From NCBI GenBank assembly GCA_963765285.1, contig CAVXVR010000002.1:372001-436000 (forward strand): a stretch of DNA of 64,000 nt, read 5' to 3'. How positions within the stretch are numbered: the first letter of the stretch is position 1; each line of letters opens with the position of its first letter. This DNA comes from CAVWZH01 sp963765285 (GTDB lineage: Bacteria; Acidobacteriota; Terriglobia; Terriglobales; Acidobacteriaceae). This document shows, piece by piece, positions 24,501 to 33,759 of this stretch. A program made the position numbers and the translations under genes. The notes below the pieces were generated by a model. The model searched no databases and was not told the origin of the DNA. It saw only the letters and a program-made list of their open reading frames with translations.

Positions 24501-25768
24501 CGCAGATAGACGTCCGGCACGACGTTCATGCCGGGGCGAAGCAGGTGGTCACGATTCTCGCCCGGGTCGAGAACGATCTTTACCGGAACCCTTTGCACAA
24601 TTTTCACGTAGTTTCCCGTGGCATTCTCCGGCGGAAGCAAACTGAAGAGGGGACCGGTGGCTCCGGCGATGCTGTCAACGTGGCCCTTTAAAGTCTGGCC
24701 GGTCGAATCCACATGGATTTCCGCTTTCTGTCCGACTCGCATGTGTTTGAGCTGGGTTTCTTTGAAATTGGCGGTGACCCACACATCATCGAGAGGCACG
24801 ACGGTGAGGAGCTGCTGTCCGGGTTGAACGTTCAGCCCGACGACCACCGTTTTCGTCACCTCACCCGTGACCGGCGCGAGGATTTTGGTGTATTGCAGGT
24901 TCAGCTGGGCCTGCTCAAGCAGCGCCCGCTTTTCCTCCACATCGGCGACCGCCGCGCGCGCCCGGGCCCGGGATGAAGATACCTGCTGCGGCCCGGTCCC
25001 CGCCGATTGGTGGTTGGCCTGGGCCTGCACCATGCGGCTCTGGGCCTGATGCACGAACTGTTCCGCGGCCGACTCATTGGCGCGGGCCGCCGCCACCGAG
25101 GCCGTGCTGGATCTGGCCGCAGCCAGTGCCTGGTCGTAAACCTGCGCCGCTACCTCCTGCTTATCGACCAGCAGCTTGTAGCGGTGCAAATCGTCCTGCG
25201 CCTTCACATCGTTGGCTTGCGCCGCTTCCAGTTGGGCATGAGCGGCCGTCAGTTGCTTCTCCGCAGCAACGATTCCAGCTTTGGCATTTTCGATATCCGA
25301 GGCGGTGAATCTCAGCTGGCTTGTAGTGTTCACCGAGGTAATCGGCACCGTAATATTCAGCGATTGAGCCGTGGCCTCAGCGCTGGCCAGATTGGCTTGG
25401 GCCTGCGCGACCGCAACCTCATAGTCTTTCGGGTCGATCTCCACCAGCACAGTGCCTTTCTGCACCCACTGGTTGTCCTCCGCGTTAACCCGCACCACAT
25501 AGCCGGAGACGCGCGCGCTGACCGGAGAGAGGTGAACGTCCGCCTGGGCATCGTCGGTAGATTCGTAGCTTGACAAGTAGCGCCACACGAACAGGCCGGC
25601 GGCAAGCAGGACTGGGATGGCGGTCAGAATAACGATATTTCTGCGGCGATTGGGGTTGCGACGCGCTGGCGGCGTATGGTCCTGGTCCCTCGAGGGCGAG
25701 TGATCGACGGGGGGCTCTTTGCCTGTCTCTTGTGATGAAGGCGGTCGGCTTTCTTCCCCCATGTTCAT
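24497..25768 (-). CDS. emrA: HlyD/EmrA-family periplasmic membrane-fusion protein
   Basis: A 423-residue adaptor. After a polar, proline-rich N-terminus a single membrane helix IVILTAIPVLLAAGLFVWRY anchors it. A lipoyl half-motif YVVRVNAEDNQWVQKGTVLV is followed by a long alpha-helical hairpin rich in Ala and Gln (about residues 115-285) and the second lipoyl half ILAPVTGEVTKTVVVGLNVQ PGQ. VKIVLDPGENRDHLLRPGMN ends the barrel. It overlaps both neighbours by 4 nt, so the three pump genes are translationally coupled. Confidence 0.93.
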   Translation of the reverse strand: MNMGEESRPPSSQETGKEPPVDHSPSRDQDHTPPARRNPNRRRNIVILTAIPVLLAAGLFVWRYLSSYESTDDAQADVHLSPVSARVSGYVVRVNAEDNQWVQKGTVLVEIDPKDYEVAVAQAQANLASAEATAQSLNITVPITSVNTTSQLRFTASDIENAKAGIVAAEKQLTAAHAQLEAAQANDVKAQDDLHRYKLLVDKQEVAAQVYDQALAAARSSTASVAAARANESAAEQFVHQAQSRMVQAQANHQSAGTGPQQVSSSRARARAAVADVEEKRALLEQAQLNLQYTKILAPVTGEVTKTVVVGLNVQPGQQLLTVVPLDDVWVTANFKETQLKHMRVGQKAEIHVDSTGQTLKGHVDSIAGATGPLFSLLPPENATGNYVKIVQRVPVKIVLDPGENRDHLLRPGMNVVPDVYLR

Positions 25769-27234
25769 TTTCCCCTGAAATACTGCTTGACCCCCTCCTC
25801 AGCGATGCCGAGGGAGCGAGCCAGCGAAATTTTTGCGTAGTTGTAGTTATAGAGACTCGAGATGTACTGTTCGTGCGCGTTCGCGACGGCCTCTTGCGAT
25901 TGCACTACTTCGACCGTATCGGTAACGCCGGCGGTGAAACGGTCGCGCGACTGGATGAGTGTCTCCTGCGCCAAATCAATATTGCTGCGCGCCACGTTCA
26001 CCTGGTCGGAGGCCGACTGCAGGTTCAGCAGCGCCGTGCGAACGTCGGAGTCGATCTGCCCTCGCAGATTGTCCAGCCGTTCGCGGCTCTGCACAAGCCT
26101 GGCCTCGGCCTGCAAAACATCGCCGTGAACGCTACCGCCCTGAAAGATCGGAATCGTAAGCGTCCCACGTGCGTCGGCTACGGTCGTTGCTGTGGAGGGA
26201 TGCGAACCGCCCAGCCCGTAATCGGCGTTAAAAGAAAGCGACGGCAGATAGCCAGCGACCGCTGCTTTCTTGGAGAATTCCGCCGCCCGCACGTCGGTCA
26301 TGGCAGCCAGGTAATCGGAACGCGAGGCGTAGGCGCGTCTCAGAGCCTCTTCGAGGGTGATGCCTTCGAAGGGCTGATACGGCGACTTATCGGTAAATTC
26401 AAATTCCTGCCCTGGAGCCAGGCCGACCACGCGCCCTACGGTCAGCTTTTGGATGGCGAAATTGTTTCGCGCCTGAATCAACTGCTGTTGCCGCGTCTGC
26501 AGCTCGACTTTGGCACGCAAGCCGTCGATCGCCGGCGAAGTGCCGGCATTCACCTGGTCCGACGCTTGATCGTAGATCGCCTGTGCCGTCTTGACTTGCG
26601 CTTCCGCCGTTTCCACGCGGGCTTCGTCGGCAATGGCCTGCAAATAGGTATAGCCGACGGCAAGCACTACCAGATCCCGGGCATCCTTGAATGTATACAG
26701 GGCGGATTTCACACTCTGGCCAGCCGCGCGAGTGGCATTGATCGATTTCCAATCGAAAACTGTCTGGCTCAAATTGGCCCGCGCGTCAAAATAAGAGAAC
26801 GGGCCAACCGATGGCGGAAGCTTGACTCCACCGAAACTGGTGAGACCGAGTTCCGAGAGATTGAGCTTGGACTCCGTAATGTAAGGCGCACCCGTTACGT
26901 GGGGTAGAAGAGCGCTCAACTCCACCCACCGCTGCCCCTGGGCAGAACGAATTCCTGCATTCGAAAGTAGCAGCCCAAGATTTTGCTTTAATCCGAGGTT
27001 GATGGCGTCCTGCAACGAAAGCGGCATAATTCCGGGAACAAGCTTCGCCGGCACGCTGCCTGCGAATGAGCTCACTCCAGTTGTTCCGGGAATAGCTTGG
27101 CCCGGAGTACTCGGACCGGGTGTTGTTTCGGCTTGCCCAAGCGATGTTGCTACGGCGCACACCAAGAATGCGGCCAGCTGGAAAGCGCGACGCCGTACCT
27201 GACTAGACCTCAAGGGGCCCTCCTGCGCTGGCAT
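25765..27234 (-). CDS. TolC-family outer-membrane efflux protein
   Basis: A 489-residue outer-membrane channel. The N-terminal signal peptide is RRRAFQLAAFLVCAVATSLG with cleavage near GQA. Two repeated OEP halves follow: MPLSLQDAINLGLKQNLGLL starts the first and GITLEEALRRAYASRSDYLA the second. Long helices such as VETAEAQVKTAQAIYDQASD and QSRERLDNLRGQIDSDVRTA form the periplasmic barrel. It is the first gene of the pump operon and is coupled to emrA by a 4-nt overlap. Confidence 0.93.
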   Translation of the reverse strand: MPAQEGPLRSSQVRRRAFQLAAFLVCAVATSLGQAETTPGPSTPGQAIPGTTGVSSFAGSVPAKLVPGIMPLSLQDAINLGLKQNLGLLLSNAGIRSAQGQRWVELSALLPHVTGAPYITESKLNLSELGLTSFGGVKLPPSVGPFSYFDARANLSQTVFDWKSINATRAAGQSVKSALYTFKDARDLVVLAVGYTYLQAIADEARVETAEAQVKTAQAIYDQASDQVNAGTSPAIDGLRAKVELQTRQQQLIQARNNFAIQKLTVGRVVGLAPGQEFEFTDKSPYQPFEGITLEEALRRAYASRSDYLAAMTDVRAAEFSKKAAVAGYLPSLSFNADYGLGGSHPSTATTVADARGTLTIPIFQGGSVHGDVLQAEARLVQSRERLDNLRGQIDSDVRTALLNLQSASDQVNVARSNIDLAQETLIQSRDRFTAGVTDTVEVVQSQEAVANAHEQYISSLYNYNYAKISLARSLGIAEEGVKQYFRGK

Positions 27235-27430
27235 TCTAATGGCGGCAGTGCCGAACGGGCAACATTCTGGTCAGGAACTGGCCGAGATGACGCTCCTTCC
27301 AGACCACCCAGCCCGAAAAGGCGCCAGAGGCTTACTCCGTTTAGCCCGCCATTACGCTGTCCAACTGTGCGATGATTCGGGTTACTCGCGAGGTTTTGGA
27401 TGCATCTAAATTGTCTTTGGGAGGGCGCAA

Positions 27431-27470
27431 TTGAAAAAGACAGGATTGCTGATTCTGCTGGCGGCTGTTT
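27431..27470 (+). other. Signal-peptide start of the next gene, out of frame
   Basis: GGAGGG lies 5 nt before a TTG at 27431 that opens MKKTGLLILLAAV, a secretion signal, but the frame stops soon at TAG. The +1 frame continues as LACQAVSAQQLDAAFGVG into the beta-barrel ORF. Removing one T of the TTT at 27468-27470 (or one G just before it) joins them into a complete signal peptide. Confidence 0.65.
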
Positions 27471-27518
27471 CTCGCTTGCCAGGCGGTTAGCGCGCAGCAG
27501 CTGGATGCGGCTTTCGGT

Positions 27519-28022
27519 GTGGGCACGATGACCTCCACGGCGGCCGCCGACTCAAACGGCAATCAGGCAAGCCTGAACGGTGGTGCTTTTCCGGCTTTCA
27601 GCGCGGATTTCCTTTTCAAGCGCCGCTACGGCATAAGCGGCGAACTCGCCTGGAGAGCCAGCCGGAGCGTGTTTGCCGACATTCAACCCTATCGCCCTCT
27701 GTTCTACGATTTCAACGGAATCTATGCTCCAAAGCTGAGCAAACATCTGACCGCCGAAATGATGGCCGGCATCGGCTGGGAGAGCATTCGCCTCTATCAG
27801 CCCTTCACCACCTGCGGCTTCACTTCTTGCACCGACTTCGTCAGCAGCAATCATTTCATGGGACATTTCGGCGGCGGAATTCGCTATTACGTGTGGGGAA
27901 ATCTCTTCGTTCGGCCTGAAGCGCACGTTTATCTGATCCGCAACAACGTTGAGTTCAATTCTGGACACGCAGTACGTTACGGCATGTCGATCGGATACAC
28001 GTTTGGCGGGCCGGGATTCTGA
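27519..28022 (+). CDS. Outer-membrane beta-barrel protein (probably frameshifted in its signal peptide)
   Basis: The 167-residue frame begins at GTG 27519 but is open back to about 27450. It shows alternating amphipathic strands ending in aromatic residues: YGISGELAWRASRSVFADIQ, YRPLFYDFNGIYAPKL, HLTAEMMAGIGWESIRLYQP, GHFGGGIRYYVWGNLFVRPE, and a C-terminal YGMSIGYTFGGPGF with terminal Phe, typical of barrels inserted by BamA. Two Cys (TTCGFTSCTDF) could form a loop disulfide. Function is unknown. The true start is most likely the TTG at 27431, lost through a one-base shift. Confidence 0.7.
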   Translation: MGTMTSTAAADSNGNQASLNGGAFPAFSADFLFKRRYGISGELAWRASRSVFADIQPYRPLFYDFNGIYAPKLSKHLTAEMMAGIGWESIRLYQPFTTCGFTSCTDFVSSNHFMGHFGGGIRYYVWGNLFVRPEAHVYLIRNNVEFNSGHAVRYGMSIGYTFGGPGF

Positions 28023-28046
28023 TTCGTGGAGCGGTTCGGCTTCGGC

Positions 28047-29246
28047 CTAGAAACTGAATATCCATCCCGCGATGGCTGCCGCGCCGATCAGCCAGGCTGA
28101 GTTGATGCGATAGCGCCAGAGCGCGAGGACGCTCACAAGGCAGATCAGCAGGCTGCGCCAATCCACAATTGCGGTCCTCCCCAGTTGCCACGTCACCACG
28201 GCCATCAGGGCCAGCGAGCCGGTGACTACGCCGTCGAGTATTGCTCCCGCCATGGTGGATTGCCGAATCCTGGGAAGCAGTGGCCCGCTGATAGCGACAA
28301 GAAGAAATCCAGGGAGAAAAATGCCCAGGGTGGCGCACGCCGCGCCAGGAATTCCGCCCAGGATGTAGCCGATAAACGTGGCCGTGGTGAACACTGGACC
28401 GGGCGTGAATTGCCCCACGGTGACGGCATCGATCAGTTGTCTCTCTGTGAGCCAGTGCAGGCGTTCAACGAACTCAGCGCGCAGGAACGCCAGCAAGACA
28501 TATCCGCTGCCGAAGACCACTGAACCGACCTTCAAGAATGAAAGAAACAATCGTGTCAGCCCGAAGGGAATTGCCACGGCGACAGCGGCGGGGATACCCC
28601 AGACGCGAAGGCTGATGGGCCACGCTAGGGATGCTGTCAAAATGCGCCCCCGCTTGATTTCTAAGGCGACGCCGGAAGCTAGGCCGGCAGCGATGAGTAC
28701 GAGCAGGGCGTCGACGGAAAACGCGGTCAAAACTACTGAGGCAACAGCGATCAGGGACAACGGCCAGTTCTTGAGCGCAGAGCGGCAGAGATTCCACAAT
28801 GCCTGGGCGATAATGGCGATCACTACGGGTTTGATGGCGTACAGCATGCCCCGCGCCTGAGGCAATGACCCGTAACGAACATAGGCCGCAGCAAGCAGCG
28901 AAACCAGGAGCGCTGCCGGCAGGATAAAACAGGTCCCGGCTACCATCAGCCCACGCCAGCCTCGTTTGGTGTGGCCAATGAAGATTGCGACTTCGGTCGA
29001 ACTGGGGCCTGGAATCAGACTGGCCGCGGCGAGGCGATCGAGAAAGTCGGCCTCGCTGATCCAGTGCCGCCTGCGGACGAATTCCTCCTGCATCAAGGCG
29101 ATGTGCGCCGCGGGACCTCCGAAAGCAATGGTGCCGAGTTTCAGGAACGCGAGCGCCAGTTCCACCAGCGAGACCGCATGCGCCCCATCCTTCTTTGGGC
29201 TGACTCCTTCGGAAATAACACCCGCCTTTCTGGAGGTCGCCGGCAC
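28047..29246 (-). CDS. chrA: Chromate transporter ChrA (two-domain CHR family)
   Basis: A 399-residue membrane protein with two homologous halves. The first half has LGTIAFGGPAAHIALMQEEF and VRRRHWISEADFLDRLAAAS, then LIPGPSSTEVAIFIGH. The second half repeats the pattern with VGSVVFGSGYVLLAFLRAEF, VERLHWLTERQLIDAVTVGQ and FTPGPVFTTATFIGYI. About ten hydrophobic helices are present. The family exports chromate, or sulfate-like anions. The frame is open to 29534, overlapping the hemerythrin gene; GTG at 29246 gives the usual length and clears the overlap, though the start is uncertain. Confidence 0.9.
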   Translation of the reverse strand: MPATSRKAGVISEGVSPKKDGAHAVSLVELALAFLKLGTIAFGGPAAHIALMQEEFVRRRHWISEADFLDRLAAASLIPGPSSTEVAIFIGHTKRGWRGLMVAGTCFILPAALLVSLLAAAYVRYGSLPQARGMLYAIKPVVIAIIAQALWNLCRSALKNWPLSLIAVASVVLTAFSVDALLVLIAAGLASGVALEIKRGRILTASLAWPISLRVWGIPAAVAVAIPFGLTRLFLSFLKVGSVVFGSGYVLLAFLRAEFVERLHWLTERQLIDAVTVGQFTPGPVFTTATFIGYILGGIPGAACATLGIFLPGFLLVAISGPLLPRIRQSTMAGAILDGVVTGSLALMAVVTWQLGRTAIVDWRSLLICLVSVLALWRYRINSAWLIGAAAIAGWIFSF

Positions 29247-29262
29247 TTCTTCGGCTGTGAAC

Positions 29263-29997
29263 TCAAGGCTTGGGCGGAGCGGGTGGCGTGAATTGCGCCA
29301 GATCGCTGAGGCCAAGCGCGCCTTCGATCGAACTGATCCTGGCCACCGCATCATCGAATCCATCGTGGCCGAACATCTTGCGCTCAATATCCTCGAACTG
29401 GTCCGAAATCTCATCCAGCTGCTTGTCCGAAAAATTCTTCTTCCAGGCCGGAAATATGACGGTATCTTCACGTGCCGCATGATTACGGTACATACGAACC
29501 AGGCCCTCCAGAACCTGCGCCAAAGGCTCCGCATGTGCCGAACTGATTCGCGGGCTGTTGGTCACCGCCAGAATGTAGTCCGTGATTTCCCTTCCTCGCT
29601 GGTGCTGCAGCGTAAGAATGTCCGTATAGCGTTCAAGCTCTCCCCCGGCTTTGCGGACCACAGGAAAGATGTGCCGCTCTTCCAGCATTTTCTCGTGATA
29701 GTCCTCTCCGAAAGCCCGAAAGAGCTGCGCCGTCTTTCGCAGTGCGGCTGGGTCGATTGCGGCGGCATTGACGCGCAGCTTGGGCGCAGTTTCGGAGTAG
29801 ACCAGAAGCGCCCGCCGGATGACCCCGTGCTCCCGCATCAGGTCTTCTGTGGCGGTGACTTCGGGCTCTTTTTCCGCGGGACTCGGACCCGGTTTTCGAA
29901 ACGCCTCACCTACCGTGGCAAGGCTTGAACCGGCGAGGGCAATCCCCAGCGCGGCGCAATTTCGCAGCAAGTTTCGGCGGTCTTCTCGTTCCTGCAC
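29263..29997 (-). CDS. Hemerythrin HHE-domain protein, probably exported by Tat
   Basis: A 244-residue protein. The N-terminus EDRRNLLRNCAALGIALAGS SLA resembles a twin-arginine leader. The rest is a helical HHE domain: LMREHGVIRRALLVY has the first His, DYHEKMLEERHIFPVV the second group, DILTLQHQRGREITDYI the third, and YRNHAAREDTVIFPAWK the last His and Glu. Such domains bind a di-iron centre and sense or store O2 or NO. It lies 16 nt upstream of chrA, so the two are probably co-transcribed. Confidence 0.88.
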   Translation of the reverse strand: MQEREDRRNLLRNCAALGIALAGSSLATVGEAFRKPGPSPAEKEPEVTATEDLMREHGVIRRALLVYSETAPKLRVNAAAIDPAALRKTAQLFRAFGEDYHEKMLEERHIFPVVRKAGGELERYTDILTLQHQRGREITDYILAVTNSPRISSAHAEPLAQVLEGLVRMYRNHAAREDTVIFPAWKKNFSDKQLDEISDQFEDIERKMFGHDGFDDAVARISSIEGALGLSDLAQFTPPAPPKP

Positions 29998-30087
29998 TGG
30001 ATCCTCCTTTTACTGCGCATGGGCGAACTAAACCATCTCACCATTTTATCCGCGCAGCAGGTTGGTGTACCGAAGGCCAAGGCCCTC

Positions 30088-30831
30088 CTAAAATCCGACG
30101 ATGCGAATCAGCCAACCCGCCAATGCTCCCCCGATGAGCGGGCCCAGTATCGGAACCGGCGCATAGCTCCAATCGGATCCGCCTTTGTTCGCAATGGGCA
30201 GCAGGGCATGAGCTAGACGAGGCCCAAAATCTCGTGCCGGATTGATCGCATATCCGGTCGTGCCGCCTAACGAAAGTCCGATACCCCACACCAGAGCCCC
30301 CACGATATAAGGCCCCAATCCGGCCCCCAAACCAGTAGACGGACCGTTTCCCGCGACCGCTCGTGAAAAAATCGCCCCGACGACGAACACGAGGACGAAA
30401 GTCCCAATAATTTCGCTGAGGAGGTTGGCGGGGAAGTTGCGGATCGCGGGGCTCGTGCAAAAACACGCCCGCTTCAGCTCCGGATCCTCAGTCTCCTTCC
30501 AATGCGGATAAAAGTGCAGCCAGACAATCGCCGCTCCTACGCATGCGCCCGAAATCTGGGCCAGGGCGTACGGTGCTACCTTGTAGAAGCTGCCGGAAGC
30601 GACCGCAAAGCCCAACGTCACCGCTGGATTCAGGTGCGCGTCGCGGCTGCCGCAGGCGATGGCAGTGAACACTCCAGCCATTACGGCGAAAGCCCAGCCG
30701 GTCGTAATGGGCATCCACCCTGCACCTTCTCCTTTGGAGCGTTTCAGCAGAGTGCCCGCCACCACGCCGTCGCCCAGCAGGATCAGCACCAGCGTGCCCA
30801 TGAACTCGCCAAACAAGGGGGATGCCATCAA
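30088..30831 (-). CDS. glpF: Aquaglyceroporin (MIP family)
   Basis: A 247-residue, six-helix channel. The two half-helix motifs are NPAVTLGFAV and NPARDFGPRL; the Asp after the second NPA is the aquaglyceroporin mark. GTLVLILLGDGVVAGTLLKR opens helix 1 and ASPLFGEFMGTLV precedes it. It carries glycerol or other small neutral solutes and water. No glycerol kinase gene is beside it. It is a single-gene unit. Confidence 0.92.
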   Translation of the reverse strand: MMASPLFGEFMGTLVLILLGDGVVAGTLLKRSKGEGAGWMPITTGWAFAVMAGVFTAIACGSRDAHLNPAVTLGFAVASGSFYKVAPYALAQISGACVGAAIVWLHFYPHWKETEDPELKRACFCTSPAIRNFPANLLSEIIGTFVLVFVVGAIFSRAVAGNGPSTGLGAGLGPYIVGALVWGIGLSLGGTTGYAINPARDFGPRLAHALLPIANKGGSDWSYAPVPILGPLIGGALAGWLIRIVGF

Positions 30832-30958
30832 ACTCCTTTCGCCACGAGCCAGCCTGCTTGCGCGGGAAGAGTATATGCCTGCGATTGATCTGCGCGAATC
30901 TATCGGTTATACAGGGACTGCACCACAGCTGTTCTCTCGAGTAACCTAGGAGCCTCCG

Positions 30959-31873
30959 ATGAAAAAGAGTTGCACTCGTTCAGGCATCATTTCATTTGTT
31001 TTTTTACTGGCTTTGTCGGCAGCAATCGCCCAACCCTCCACCGATAGCGTGATCGCTGCGCGCGATGCCGAAGTTGGCGGAGTCAAATTGCACTACCTGA
31101 CGGCTGGTGAAGGCCCGGTGGTGATACTGCTGCACGGCTACACCCAGACGTCGCGCATGTGGAGGCCGCTGATTCCGCTTCTCGCCGGTAAATTCAGAGT
31201 GATTGCGCCCGACCTGCCGGGAATTGGCGACTCGGCGATTCCAGCAGACGGCCTGGACATGAAAACTGCCGCCATTCGCGTTCACGCGCTGGCAAAATCG
31301 CTTGGAGTCGAGAAAGCGCGGGTGGTGGGGCACGACATTGGGCTGATGGTTGCCTACGCCTATGCCGCCCAATTTCCCTCAGAAACAGAGAAGCTTGCGT
31401 TGCTGGACGCCTTTCTGCCCGGCGTCGAAGGCTGGGAGGCAGTTTACGATGATCCCAACGTCTGGCACTTCCGGTTTCACGGTCCGACTCCGGAAGCCCT
31501 GGTGAGCGGGCGTGAGCGGACCTATTTCGCCTATTTCTGGAACGACCTCGCGGCAGACAAGACGCGGTCCCTTAATGTTGCCGACCGGGCAGCTTATGTC
31601 ACGGCATACTCCCGTCCCGGGCGCATGCGGGCCGGATGGGCCTACTTCGCAGCGTGGCCGCAGACGGCCAAAGACTTTGCCCAGCTGGCTCAAACCAGGC
31701 TGGCGATTCCCGTTTTGACCATCGGCGGCGACAAGTCTCTGGGAGAAGTGCTCGGTCGGCAGGCGAAACTGATCTCTCCCGACGTGACCGTCATCGTGTT
31801 GAAAGACACTGGACACTGGGTGTTGGAGGAACGTCCCAAAGAAACCACCGACGCGCTGCTCAAGTTTCTGTAA
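30959..31873 (+). CDS. Exported alpha/beta hydrolase (epoxide-hydrolase/haloalkane-dehalogenase-like)
   Basis: A 304-residue hydrolase. The signal peptide is SGIISFVFLLALSAAIAQ. The oxyanion-hole strand is VVILLHGYTQTSRMW. The nucleophile elbow is VVGHDIGLMVAYAYA with Asp as nucleophile, as in epoxide hydrolases and dehalogenases rather than esterases. The acid is likely Asp in IGGDKSLGE and the base His in DTGHWVLEERP. The cap domain has WHFRFHGPTPEALVSGRERT. It acts in the periplasm; the substrate is unknown. Confidence 0.88.
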   Translation: MKKSCTRSGIISFVFLLALSAAIAQPSTDSVIAARDAEVGGVKLHYLTAGEGPVVILLHGYTQTSRMWRPLIPLLAGKFRVIAPDLPGIGDSAIPADGLDMKTAAIRVHALAKSLGVEKARVVGHDIGLMVAYAYAAQFPSETEKLALLDAFLPGVEGWEAVYDDPNVWHFRFHGPTPEALVSGRERTYFAYFWNDLAADKTRSLNVADRAAYVTAYSRPGRMRAGWAYFAAWPQTAKDFAQLAQTRLAIPVLTIGGDKSLGEVLGRQAKLISPDVTVIVLKDTGHWVLEERPKETTDALLKFL

Positions 31874-32046
31874 GGTTGCCGGCTGAGGTTCGTGTCGCCG
31901 AAGTCGAACAGGCGGCCTCGGTGTCCCCGACAAAAGTTCGCCGCATTCTCAGCCGTGTGGGGCGAAGGAAGCCGACTGTAGAGTAGGTGACGCCAGTCAC
32001 AGCAGCAGTCTTCTCCGTCAGTTATCGTCGTAAGGGTTACTCCCCC

Positions 32047-33726
32047 ATGCTGGATATTTATGCGATCGAGGCTGGTTTTGGGCAGCTTGCTCCGGACCAG
32101 TTGCGCGCTGCTGTGGCCGGTTTCATACCCAAAGATGCCACCGCCGCCGAGCAAATAAGTGCCATTGAAGCCGGGCTGCGCAGCCCCGCCGGCCAGGCGG
32201 TGCGGGATGCAATGGCGCGTTGGATCGTGGACGAGATTGTTCCCGTAGAACGGCTGGTTCCGGAGGCTTATCTCAAATGGCGGCCGCCGGTGCGGGACGC
32301 CATGATGTTCGTCGTGGCGCGGTTGTCCCCAGCGCGACTCGCCCCGAAGTTGCTGGAGCAACTTGAACTTCCCGAGAAGACGTCTCCCGAAGAGCGCCTC
32401 CTGCGGCTGATCGCGAAGGTTCCTGGCTTACAGAAGCTGGGGCAGGTGATCGCGCGCAACCAGCACTTGCGTCCGGCGCTGCGGAATGCGCTCGCCCGGC
32501 TGGAAAATGGAATTCGTGACGTCAAGCCGGAAGACATTCGAGCAATCATTCAGCAGGATTTGGCGCCGCGGCTTGAAACTTACGCGGTGGAAATCGCGCC
32601 TTCCATTCTGTCCGAGGCCAGCGTCAGTGCGGTGGTGAGGTTCACATGGCGGAATCCCGACGGCGGCAAGCGCGAGCGCGGCGTTTTCAAAGTCCTGAAA
32701 CCTCATATCCCTGACTACTTCGTCGAGGACATGGACTATCTGGAGGGGCTGGCGCAGTACTTCGGGGACCGCCACCACAATTACGGATTTCCCGCGCATC
32801 TTATCCCGGATACTTTCAAGAAAGTGCGCAGCTTGCTTCGGCACGAAGTCAACTTTGTTCGCGAGCAGAAAACGTTGCTCGAGGCGTGGAATCTCTATCG
32901 CAATATGCCTGGGATCCGCGTGCCGCAGGTGATTCAGCTGCTGTGTACGGCGAGAATCACAGCGCTCACCGAGGAGCGTGGGGTCAAAGTGACGAATGCT
33001 GCTGCCCACCTGCCGGCATCGCGCCGCCGGAAGATTGCGGAACAACTGATCGAGGCGCTGGTAGCTGTTCCTCTCTTGTCGGCGCGGGAAGACGCCATTT
33101 TTCACGGCGATCCTCATGCCGGCAACCTGCTCTACAACAATCGCACGGGCGAGCTGGCCATTATTGATTGGGCGTTGCGGGTGCGCCTGAGCCGCGAACA
33201 GCGCCGGCATCTTGCGCTCTTATTTCTGATGGTGAGCTTGCGCGACCCAGTGGGCACCTACGACGAAGTTTTGGCGCTTGCCCAGCGACGCATTCCGGCG
33301 ACTTCATCCCGAGGGAAGATGATCCACGAGACGGTCACGGGCTTCCTCGACGAATTGCCGCTAAAACACCTGCCGAACCCGGTAGATGCAATGCGGCTCC
33401 TGGAACGTATTGCCTTGAAGGGGGTGAAGTTCCCAGGAGCGCTGATCATGTTGTCCAAAGTGATGTTCACGCTGGATGGGATTCTGGAGGACGTCGGAGG
33501 CTCAGGCGGCGTCATGGGTTTCACCATCGTCCGCCACGTCGCCGAGCATTGGATCAAGAACCGTGAAGAGTTCCGCTCGCCGCTCCAAACGCAGGATTGG
33601 ATCACACTTCAGTGCAGCGCTTTACTCTATGCAAGCCGCTTGTGGCTTAAGTGCGAGGAAGCGGTATTCGACCGGTTGCTACCGCAGAGTGTTGCACTGA
33701 CCAATGCGTCGTATACTAACGCTTGA
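32047..33726 (+). CDS. ABC1/AarF (UbiB-like) atypical kinase family protein
   Basis: A 559-residue protein of the UbiB/AarF group. The kinase-like core has VRFTWRNPDGGKRERGVFKV with the lysine-bearing strand, LLRHEVNFVREQKTLLEAW, and the catalytic-type segment FHGDPHAGNLLYNN with TGELAIIDWALRVRL (DW replaces DFG). The usual N-terminal KxGQ motif is not obvious. Family members support quinone biosynthesis or lipid trafficking. ATG at 32047 (MLDIYAIEAG) has AAGGG upstream; GTG at 31987 would add 20 residues. Its stop codon overlaps the higBA promoter. Confidence 0.87.
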   Translation: MLDIYAIEAGFGQLAPDQLRAAVAGFIPKDATAAEQISAIEAGLRSPAGQAVRDAMARWIVDEIVPVERLVPEAYLKWRPPVRDAMMFVVARLSPARLAPKLLEQLELPEKTSPEERLLRLIAKVPGLQKLGQVIARNQHLRPALRNALARLENGIRDVKPEDIRAIIQQDLAPRLETYAVEIAPSILSEASVSAVVRFTWRNPDGGKRERGVFKVLKPHIPDYFVEDMDYLEGLAQYFGDRHHNYGFPAHLIPDTFKKVRSLLRHEVNFVREQKTLLEAWNLYRNMPGIRVPQVIQLLCTARITALTEERGVKVTNAAAHLPASRRRKIAEQLIEALVAVPLLSAREDAIFHGDPHAGNLLYNNRTGELAIIDWALRVRLSREQRRHLALLFLMVSLRDPVGTYDEVLALAQRRIPATSSRGKMIHETVTGFLDELPLKHLPNPVDAMRLLERIALKGVKFPGALIMLSKVMFTLDGILEDVGGSGGVMGFTIVRHVAEHWIKNREEFRSPLQTQDWITLQCSALLYASRLWLKCEEAVFDRLLPQSVALTNASYTNA

Positions 33727-33751
33727 CAGTAGTATCGCAGCACGTTAGTAT
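33713..33751 (+). promoter_or_regulatory. higBA promoter with flanking operator arms
   Basis: TTGACA (33723-33728), a 17-bp spacer and TAGTAT (33746-33751) form a near-consensus sigma-70 promoter. A perfect 9-bp inverted repeat ATACTAACG (33713-33721) and CGTTAGTAT (33743-33751) brackets it; the right arm covers the -10 box. A HigA dimer bound here would block polymerase. Transcription should start within a few bases of the higB ATG at 33760, so the message is almost leaderless. Confidence 0.7.
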
Positions 33752-33759
33752 CCAAGAGA

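Noticed and set aside
25732..26907. 391-residue plus-strand open frame opposite the TolC-family gene
   Set aside because: It lies antisense to a gene with clear TolC motifs and signal peptide. It has no domain character; it is a shadow of GC-rich codon use.
29247..29534. N-terminal extension of the chromate transporter frame
   Set aside because: It runs antiphase through the hemerythrin gene and is Arg/Ser-rich. The family length fits the GTG at 29246.
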